Shown here: positions 33,091 through 38,710 of the stretch, one piece after another
Position numbering within the stretch: position 1 is the stretch's first letter
How the letters are laid out: every line of letters begins with the position of its first letter
Source: Dyadobacter sp. LHD-138
GTDB lineage: Bacteria; Bacteroidota; Bacteroidia; Cytophagales; Spirosomataceae
Assembly (NCBI RefSeq): GCF_030929615.1
Contig: NZ_JAVFVU010000053.1
Coordinates: forward strand, 1-38,710
DNA length: 38,710 nt
Direction: 5' to 3'
Program-made: the position numbers and the translations under genes
The notes under the pieces: model-generated
The model's input: the letters and a program-made list of their open reading frames with translations, nothing else
Database searches by the model: none
What the model was told of the DNA's origin: nothing

Positions 33091-33816
33091 ATGAAAATAT
33101 CTGATTACATAGCAGTTACAGTAAACAGGCTACCCAAAGGCTATATATTCACCTATTCTGATTTTCCTTCAATGGCTAGTCAGAAAGAAGCTGTAATAAA
33201 AGCACTTAACCGTATGGCTCTGTCAGGTAAGATTACAAAGCTGTCCAAGGGGAAATATTACAAACCAGAAACGACACCTTTCGGCAATCTGATTCCTAAT
33301 CAAGCCCAGATAGTTAAGGATCTATTGGAAGACAATGGAAAGATTACAGGATATCTCACCGGTTACAGTATATATAATCAGCTGGGATTAACCACACAGG
33401 TCAGTAACACGATACAAATTGGCAAAAAAGAGATCCGCCCTGCCTTTCAGCGGGAACGTTACAAAATTTCATTTCTAAAACAAAAAAACACGATCACCAA
33501 AGAGAATATTCCGCTTTTACAAATTCTAGACGCCATTCGGACTATAAAACTAATTCCGGATGCCAATTTGGAAACATCTTCAAACCGCTTGCTCGCCATA
33601 TTGAAAGATTTATCAAAAGAGAAACAAACCACCCTCGTCCGCTTAGCTCTTAAATATCAACCTGCAACCCGGGCGCTGCTGGGAGCCTTATTGGATGAAT
33701 TGAAAGAAAATGAATTAACAGACTCGCTCTATAAAACGTTGAACCCTATCACTAAATATAAGCTTTCTAGTGTCGACAAAGTTCTCAGTACAACTGTCAA
33801 ATGGAACATCATATGA
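33091..33816 (+). CDS. abiEi: AbiEi-like antitoxin (DUF6088-type)
   Basis: 241 aa. N-terminal winged helix (MKISDYIAVTVNRLPKGYIF, SDFPSMASQKEAVIKALNRM, GKITKLSKGKYYKP) followed by the AbiEi-like C-terminal region (TGYLTGYSIYNQLGLTTQVS). In AbiE systems this protein represses its own operon through inverted repeats upstream and neutralises the toxin without stable complex (type IV). An inverted repeat is present upstream, which agrees. Its stop overlaps the toxin start (ATGA at 33813). AbiE pairs protect against phages by abortive infection and stabilise mobile elements. Confidence 0.85.
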   Translation: MKISDYIAVTVNRLPKGYIFTYSDFPSMASQKEAVIKALNRMALSGKITKLSKGKYYKPETTPFGNLIPNQAQIVKDLLEDNGKITGYLTGYSIYNQLGLTTQVSNTIQIGKKEIRPAFQRERYKISFLKQKNTITKENIPLLQILDAIRTIKLIPDANLETSSNRLLAILKDLSKEKQTTLVRLALKYQPATRALLGALLDELKENELTDSLYKTLNPITKYKLSSVDKVLSTTVKWNII

Positions 33817-34802
33817 GACTTCACGAAAACAAAACGCTTTTTAGGCAAGCTGTTCAGTTCACGGCTGATCAAATGCAATTACCGGCTATCTACATAGAAA
33901 AAGATTATTGGGTGACCTATGCATTATACGTCATTTTTCACCATTCTATTGGAGAAGATACGATTTTTAAAGGAGGTACCGCATTATCCAAATGCTTCGC
34001 CATGATAGACCGTTTTTCGGAAGATATTGATTTAGTCGTATTGAGACGAGAGGGAGAAACCGATAACAGGCTTACTACCAAACTGAAAAAACTTGGTTCG
34101 GTTATCAACGAGACCATGCCTGAAACAGAAATTGAAGGACTTACCCATAAAAGAGGCATGAACAGAAAAACAGCCCATGCCTTTCAGAAAGAATTTAGAG
34201 GGACTTATGGGCAAGTAAGAGATGTCATTATCCTGGAGGCTACCTGGTTAGGGTATTTCGAACCTTATACATCCAGAAAGCTAAATTCTTTTGTCGGTGA
34301 AATGATGGTTAACAATAAGCAAGAGGATATTGCAAAAGAATACGGGCTGCTGCCCTTTGAGGTTAAGGTTCTGGAACCTATCCGAACGCTCTGTGAAAAA
34401 ATAATGAGTCTTGTTCGTTTCTCATATGCCGAGAATCCAATCAACGACTTAAAAAAGAAGATTAGACACACCTACGATTTACATCAGCTACTGCAACAAG
34501 ACGAGTACGCTATGTTCTTCGACTCACCTGCATTTGATGAAATGCTGTTAAAAGTAGGTCAAGATGATGTCATTAGCTTTAAAAATAACAATCAATGGTT
34601 GGCCTTTCACCCGAAAGATGCCTTGATTTTTTCAGACACAGAAAATGTCTGGAATGAACTAAAGACCATCTATAACGGTGAATTTAAAAATCTCGTGTAC
34701 GGACCTTTGCCAAACGACACTTTACTATTAAGAACCTTAAACAAGATTGCTCAAAGACTTTCGGAAGTTGATTGGAATATTGAGTTACCCCACAATAAAT
34801 GA
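33813..34802 (+). CDS. abiEii: AbiEii-like nucleotidyltransferase toxin
   Basis: 329 aa from the ATG at 33813 (MRLHENKTLFRQAVQF); it overlaps the antitoxin stop in an ATGA arrangement. An earlier ATG at 33801 adds four residues. The nucleotidyltransferase signature is clear: FKGGTALSKCFAMIDRFSED followed by IDLVV (residues about 52-78). These toxins transfer nucleotides to tRNAs or other targets and block growth unless neutralised. Full-length and intact. It is the second gene of the abiE operon, carried directly behind integrase 2. Confidence 0.9.
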   Translation: MRLHENKTLFRQAVQFTADQMQLPAIYIEKDYWVTYALYVIFHHSIGEDTIFKGGTALSKCFAMIDRFSEDIDLVVLRREGETDNRLTTKLKKLGSVINETMPETEIEGLTHKRGMNRKTAHAFQKEFRGTYGQVRDVIILEATWLGYFEPYTSRKLNSFVGEMMVNNKQEDIAKEYGLLPFEVKVLEPIRTLCEKIMSLVRFSYAENPINDLKKKIRHTYDLHQLLQQDEYAMFFDSPAFDEMLLKVGQDDVISFKNNNQWLAFHPKDALIFSDTENVWNELKTIYNGEFKNLVYGPLPNDTLLLRTLNKIAQRLSEVDWNIELPHNK

Positions 34803-34958
34803 TCCACAAGCAAATCCATAATCCAAACACAAAATTTGTAGATATCGCCGTCCCATTATCGACTTTAGAAGTGCTATTTATTCCAAAAGTTATGTTTCCC
34901 TTTTTATCAGACGTTGCATTATTCCCGTATAACACTTTAATCAAACAACACATTGAAA

Positions 34959-34986
34959 AAAGCCTGAGATGTTACACTCAGGCTTT
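34959..34986. terminator. Bidirectional terminator between abiE and the lipoprotein operon
   Basis: AAAGCCTGAG (34959-34968) and CTCAGGCTTT (34977-34986), loop ATGTTACA. On the minus strand it is followed by TTTTTT, so it likely ends the lipoprotein operon; it may also end abiE transcripts. Confidence 0.75.
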
Positions 34987-35037
34987 CGAAAATAATTTTT
35001 AGATGATTATCAAAAGTCAAAAACTATCCTTCAAATA

Positions 35038-35862
35038 TTATAACTTGGCCTTCACCTCATAATCATAACTCCAATAAATATCCTTTCCTTCAGTTTTGTA
35101 AGTTCCATCAGAAAATTTTTGAAGAATTTTGAAATTCTGAATATATCCCCTGGCTGTTTGTTGCCCTACCTGTTTAGGTTTTATATATGCGACAATTGTG
35201 GATACTTTCCCATTAAAAACCCTAAGAGTGGACTTATTCGGAAGATTATACTCCTTATTATAATCTCCGATAAAAACTCTCAATAGAGGATATTCAAGGT
35301 GATCCATTTCAAAGGTAATTTTTAGTGAATCGTTTAAGGAAACCACTTTTAAGCCATTTACTTCATGAATCCTGACAGTTGCTTTTTGGATATTCCCTAG
35401 ACTATCATACCAAGTTTGATAATTTACCCATTTCTTCCCGCGTACTTTTGCGTAATTTCCCAAGTATTGTATTTTTTCTCCGGGAAGATCAAAATACTCA
35501 TAGCTATTTCCAGCATTTATATTTAAGTCATAAGTTACTACGCTCATTAAATTTCCACTTTGATAAAAAGATCTACATGGACCATTTAAAACGCCATCTT
35601 TCCAAAAGCAATCTTTTTCAAGATTGCCATTTAGGTAATATTTCTTATTACGTCCAGATATCTTACCGTTGATCATAGTTATAGAATCTTTTAACCCTCC
35701 CGCTTCAAAATAGGTTAAGGCCACTTCCGTAGAATCATTTATAAACCTTATTTCCCTTTGAACACGACCGTCAGAATAATATTGAAATTCTGATTCAGAA
35801 TTTCTGAAACAGGAAAGCAAAACGGTACTAACAAATAATATTAAAATAATTCGGTTTATCAT
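35038..35862 (-). CDS. YwqK/MORN-like repeat lipoprotein, paralogue 3
   Basis: 274 aa with signal peptide and lipobox (TVLLSC, Cys about 18). The N-terminal half has short repeats such as YYSDGRVQREIRF, YYLNGNLEKDCFWKDG and FYQSGNLMSVVTY, the YxxGxL pattern of YwqK/MORN-type proteins found as antitoxin-like partners of toxins. The C-terminal half has a conserved block ending EGKDIYWSYDYEVKAK. Clearly paralogous with the 36754-37575 gene (N-terminal repeat and C-terminal block nearly parallel) and with the 35927 gene. Third of three in a minus-strand operon behind the RHS-core fragment; the bidirectional terminator at 34959 follows. Confidence 0.75.
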   Translation of the reverse strand: MINRIILILFVSTVLLSCFRNSESEFQYYSDGRVQREIRFINDSTEVALTYFEAGGLKDSITMINGKISGRNKKYYLNGNLEKDCFWKDGVLNGPCRSFYQSGNLMSVVTYDLNINAGNSYEYFDLPGEKIQYLGNYAKVRGKKWVNYQTWYDSLGNIQKATVRIHEVNGLKVVSLNDSLKITFEMDHLEYPLLRVFIGDYNKEYNLPNKSTLRVFNGKVSTIVAYIKPKQVGQQTARGYIQNFKILQKFSDGTYKTEGKDIYWSYDYEVKAKL

Positions 35863-35926
35863 TATTATTTAGGTCAGATCGTATCTGATTTTACCTTGAT
35901 AGTAATCAAGATTCCCCGCTATTTAA

Positions 35927-36754
35927 TCATTTAACGACATCATAATTATAGCTCCAATAGATCATCTTTCCTTCCGTCTTTGTGAAACCAGTTTTCAAAC
36001 TATCAAGAACTTTATAATTCTCCAAAATACCTCGAACGGTCTCTTTACCTAATTTTCTGGGCCTGATATAGATTGCAACGGCATTTTTTGACCCATAAGA
36101 ACCTTTGATACTCGAAGTATCAGTTAATTTAAAATCTTCATCATAGTCCCCATAGTATACTTTTGTTTTAGGATACTGCGGATATTCTAAATAAAATTCA
36201 AGTTTGAGAGAGTCCCCAAGCTTAATTTCGCTTGGGGCTATTATCTCTTTAATCTTAGTTGTCGTCTTTTTTACATTTCCCAGACTATCGTATTGTATTT
36301 GCCAGTTGACCCACTTTTTCCCATGAACTATCGAATAATTCGTCAAATACTTTATTTTTTTACCTTGCATGTCATAATATTGATATGCATCTCCAACGTT
36401 AACACTGTCTTTGTAGTTAATTATAGTAAAGATGTTTCCGCTTGGATAATACCGAACACATTTGCCGTTTGGTAATCCATTTTTCAACTCCCAATCTTGC
36501 GCCAATTTACCATTCTCAAAATAGTGCCGTGCCCGACCTGATACAAACCCATTTATTGAGTGAACCGAACTCTGCAATACTCCATCTTCAAAATAACTGC
36601 GATATAAACTTAAGGAATCATTAATTGATATCTCTTCCGATTTTAATGCTCCATTAGGGTGATACTTTAAAATCGAGTCTTTTTTTTGGGAGCAAGAAGA
36701 TAGCCCGACCACTGTCCATACAAGAAGAATAATAAAACTATCTGTACCCATCAT
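35927..36754 (-). CDS. YwqK/MORN-like repeat lipoprotein, paralogue 2
   Basis: 275 aa if started at the ATG at 36754, which overlaps the stop codon of the previous gene (TGATGATG); a second ATG follows directly. An upstream in-frame start would overlap that gene further and is unlikely. Signal peptide and lipobox (VGLSSC), then YHPNGALKSEEISI, YFENGKLAQDWELKNG, YYPSGNIFTIINY, and the C-terminal block EGKMIYWSYNYDVVK. The C-terminal middle (ITAPSEIKLGDSLKLEFYL) is more divergent than in the other two paralogues. Function unknown; immunity-like role inferred from the RHS neighbour. Confidence 0.75.
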   Translation of the reverse strand: MMGTDSFIILLVWTVVGLSSCSQKKDSILKYHPNGALKSEEISINDSLSLYRSYFEDGVLQSSVHSINGFVSGRARHYFENGKLAQDWELKNGLPNGKCVRYYPSGNIFTIINYKDSVNVGDAYQYYDMQGKKIKYLTNYSIVHGKKWVNWQIQYDSLGNVKKTTTKIKEIIAPSEIKLGDSLKLEFYLEYPQYPKTKVYYGDYDEDFKLTDTSSIKGSYGSKNAVAIYIRPRKLGKETVRGILENYKVLDSLKTGFTKTEGKMIYWSYNYDVVK

Positions 36755-37575
36755 CACTTGTTTACTACTTCGTAATCGTAACTCCAATAGATGTCTTTAC
36801 CATAGGTTTTGTAGGTACCATCCTTAAAATTTTCCACGACTTTATAATTTTGGACAAATCCCCTCGCGGTGTGTTTACCAAGTTTAGCAGGTACGATGTA
36901 GGCAACAATTCTTTTATCCTTCCCATCGTATACTTTATCTTTCGCATTTTCTGGCTGATTATAGTTTTGATCATAATCCCCAATAAACACCCTTATGAGG
37001 GGTAGTTCAAGATGATCCAAATCAAATGTTAGTTTAAGCGAATCATTGATTGAAACAGTTTTACTTCCCTTAATATCCCGAATTTGAACAGAAGCTTTTT
37101 CTATCGTACCCAGACTATCATATAAAGTGGTGTAATTCACCCATTTTCGACCGTTTACCTTAGCATAATTTCCAGTAAATCGGAGTTTCTTGCCCGGAAT
37201 ATCATAGTACTCATATGCATTTCCCACTTTGACACTATCATCAAATGTAGCCACGCTTTCTAAATTCCCACTTAAGAAGTAAGTATTACATGGACCAACT
37301 TTTTTATCATTGACCCAATAACAATCTTCTTTGAGTTTACCATTAGGGAAATATCTTTTCAAGCGTCCATGTAATTTTCCGTTCACTAGTGTCATTGAAT
37401 CCTTTCTAGCACCGCCTGGATAGTACGCCAAGAAAACTCCGGTAGAATCATTCACATATTTGGTTTCCAATTCAATACTTCCATCAGGGAAATATCTAAA
37501 TTCCGATTTCTTATCTGTTGAACACGAGAATAGAAATAAAAATAGAAAATATAAACTTTGCTTACGATTACTCAT
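36754..37575 (-). CDS. YwqK/MORN-like repeat lipoprotein, paralogue 1
   Basis: 273 aa with signal peptide and lipobox (LFLFSC, Cys about 18). Repeats FRYFPDGSIELETKY, YFPNGKLKEDCYWVND, YFLSGNLESVATF; C-terminal block YGKDIYWSYDYEVVNK. Its ATG at 37575 overlaps the stop of the RHS fragment (ATGA), so it is translationally coupled to it, the usual pattern of toxin followed by immunity gene. The predicted lipid-anchored envelope location would suit protection against a toxin acting in the periplasm, but no binding is proven. Confidence 0.8.
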   Translation of the reverse strand: MSNRKQSLYFLFLFLFSCSTDKKSEFRYFPDGSIELETKYVNDSTGVFLAYYPGGARKDSMTLVNGKLHGRLKRYFPNGKLKEDCYWVNDKKVGPCNTYFLSGNLESVATFDDSVKVGNAYEYYDIPGKKLRFTGNYAKVNGRKWVNYTTLYDSLGTIEKASVQIRDIKGSKTVSINDSLKLTFDLDHLELPLIRVFIGDYDQNYNQPENAKDKVYDGKDKRIVAYIVPAKLGKHTARGFVQNYKVVENFKDGTYKTYGKDIYWSYDYEVVNK

Positions 37576-38462
37576 TTTTTATCTTGTGCTTTTACGGTGT
37601 CTGTTCTAATTATTTTTGCATTTTGTTGATCAAAAACTCGAAAGATAGCCATAGTGCTGTCAAAATTATAATTGCTTCCTCCATTTCCCCTTCCAGGAAT
37701 AATTGAAAGTTCCTGTTCCTTTTGGTCATACTGACTTTGAGTTACCTTTTGTTTTTCCGCGTTACTCTTTTTCGTTTCTCTCCGGTCATTTGGCAAAGCC
37801 GAATTTATGGCGTCTCCAGCCGATTGCCCAAATCCCAAAGCTTCCTTCATCATTTCCATCACACTAATGATCTTACCCAAAACCGTGGTTCCACCAATTC
37901 TAGCCTTTAAAGGATCGGCCGTAGCTACACCAGCGGGTCCTAAAATAGCGTCAATGTCAACCATCGGTCCGGTGGGATATTGACTTTGTCTCATTCCACT
38001 TCCTTTACCTTTGATATCCTCATTGGTTGAGAAAAAAGCTATTCCATCAACAGGTGACAGGCCGTCTGCAACCGCTTTCTCCGTTGAATTCAAATAAGCA
38101 TTGGCTGAACTTGTAATGCCATTTATCCTTTGCACAACCCCATTCCAGGCATTTTGGGCTTTTCCAAAAACAACACCCGCAGGGTTCACTGGCACCGATT
38201 CTAAGCCTTCAAGTTCTATGTGAATTGTAACTTTATTTTCAGAGAACGCGTAGGTGCCATTATTTTGGAACTTTTCACTCAACGGATCAACTGATAAGAA
38301 TCGACCGGTAAGCGGATCATGTAATCTCCATTTAAACTGTACATAATCAGATCCAACTTGCTTTTCCTGTCCTTTGAATGTGTACCTATTTATGCCATTT
38401 CTGACGTTCTGCGTCTGAATAGGGCTGTTTCTATCGATACTTAACCCGAAAGGATAGTAATT
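37572..38462 (-). pseudogene. RHS-repeat core 3' fragment (orphan polymorphic-toxin tip)
   Basis: The frame is open from 38462 (a TGA lies just before, at 38463-38465) to the stop at 37572. It begins with the RHS-associated core: YYPFGL, NRYTFKGQEKQ, RLHDPLTGRFLSVDPLSEKF, YAFSENKVTIHIELEGLES, which in full proteins joins the RHS barrel to a variable toxin tip. The ~200 residues after the core are unlike any toxin I recognise (DIDAILGPAG, KIISVMEMMKEALGFG). The RHS barrel itself is missing, so this is a displaced C-terminal cassette, probably not expressed as a complete toxin. Starts inside the frame (38282) exist but would be poor. The downstream lipoprotein gene overlaps it by 4 bp. Confidence 0.75.
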
Positions 38463-38710
38463 TCAAAAGACAATCAGCTACCTGACACAACTAACATATC
38501 GTCATTAGCTCGTCGATAAAATGCTCACCAACAAGAAGTTTAAAGAGCTCTTTAATCAAAATGTGGCGGCCCTGTAATAGCAAGAAGCCCTGGGTGACCG
38601 GGGCTCTGAATTGATATCGAACGTCAAAGCTAAACACTCATAGCCTTGACTATTAACTTCTCACGTAAAAGCTGTGTGATAAAAAAAGCAATTATGCCTA
38701 TCAACGATAT
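38463..38710. other. Right-edge segment, no supported gene
   Basis: This 248-bp end has no continuation of the RHS gene in any frame. A plus-strand frame starting at 38521 (MLTNKKFKELFNQNVAAL, two stops, then QEALGDRGSELIS) looks like a degraded protein-coding remnant, perhaps of a transposase, but this cannot be named. Confidence 0.35.

Noticed and set aside
34799..35002. 67-codon plus-strand frame starting with ATGA at the abiEii stop
   Set aside because: It runs through the strong terminator at 34959-34986 and has no recognisable features; likely a chance frame.
38521..38640. Transposase remnant at the right edge
   Set aside because: The frame has two internal stops and no motif that identifies a transposase family; left as an unnamed remnant.
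1..38710. CRISPR arrays, rRNA genes and complete insertion sequences
   Set aside because: No regularly spaced short direct repeats, rRNA-like sequence or complete transposase gene was seen in the window.

Overview
The window most likely comes from a Bacteroidota chromosome, probably Cytophagales and perhaps Dyadobacter-like, carrying a large integrated mobile region. Evidence for Bacteroidota: a PorT-like type IX secretion protein beside ubiE/menG, a C-terminal type IX sorting domain, a 7TM-DISM/LytTR regulator, tRNA genes without encoded CCA, a TTG-N18-TAAATTTG promoter, and mostly absent Shine-Dalgarno sequences in the left part. Genus is inference.

Region 1 (1-13.5 kb, host-like): end of a metallophosphoesterase; two near-identical tRNA-Val(TAC) genes with terminators; porT-like and ubiE/menG genes overlapping by 52 bp; an outer-membrane protein; a PD-(D/E)XK-like protein; a 7TM-DISM/LytTR sensor-regulator; then a lipoprotein/lipase locus. 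In that locus a ~1.17 kb unit (lipoprotein gene plus the first ~137 bp of the lipase gene) is tandemly duplicated, giving three lipoproteins and two truncated lipase starts before the one full-length lipase. The full-length gene (signal peptide, alpha/beta hydrolase, ricin-like domain, Ig-like and CBM6-like domains, type IX tail; about 1439 aa if repaired) is split by an 11-bp tandem duplication.

Region 2 (13.65-27.6 kb, mobile): starts at a displaced 3' fragment of tRNA-Phe(GAA) followed by a tyrosine recombinase with tandem arm-like repeats. Next comes an AT-rich two-gene cargo (soluble protein plus six-TM membrane protein), then an excisionase-like HTH protein and a mobilisation module: coiled-coil protein, unknown protein, VirD4-type coupling protein, membrane protein, MobF relaxase-helicase and a small overlapping gene. 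No type IV secretion channel genes are visible, so this looks mobilisable rather than self-transmissible. A very AT-rich TPR protein and a 138-bp palindromic element follow.

Region 3 (27.6-34.8 kb): a minus-strand set (small membrane protein, ArdC antirestriction protein, small protein, RadC-like protein, TOPRIM primase, AlpA-like regulator), an attP-like site made of a CCA-encoding tRNA-Thr(GGT) 3' fragment between two copies of a 26-bp repeat, a second integrase of P4 type, and an AbiEi/AbiEii toxin-antitoxin pair with its own operator-promoter. Almost every gene here has a strong Shine-Dalgarno sequence, unlike the flanks, which suggests a module from another phylum, possibly Proteobacteria.

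Region 4 (34.8-38.7 kb): an overlapping minus-strand set made of an RHS-core 3' fragment followed by three paralogous lipoproteins with YwqK/MORN-like repeats. It resembles a displaced polymorphic-toxin tip with duplicated immunity-like genes. The partner att site (a complete tRNA-Phe) is not in the window, so the island probably continues to the right.
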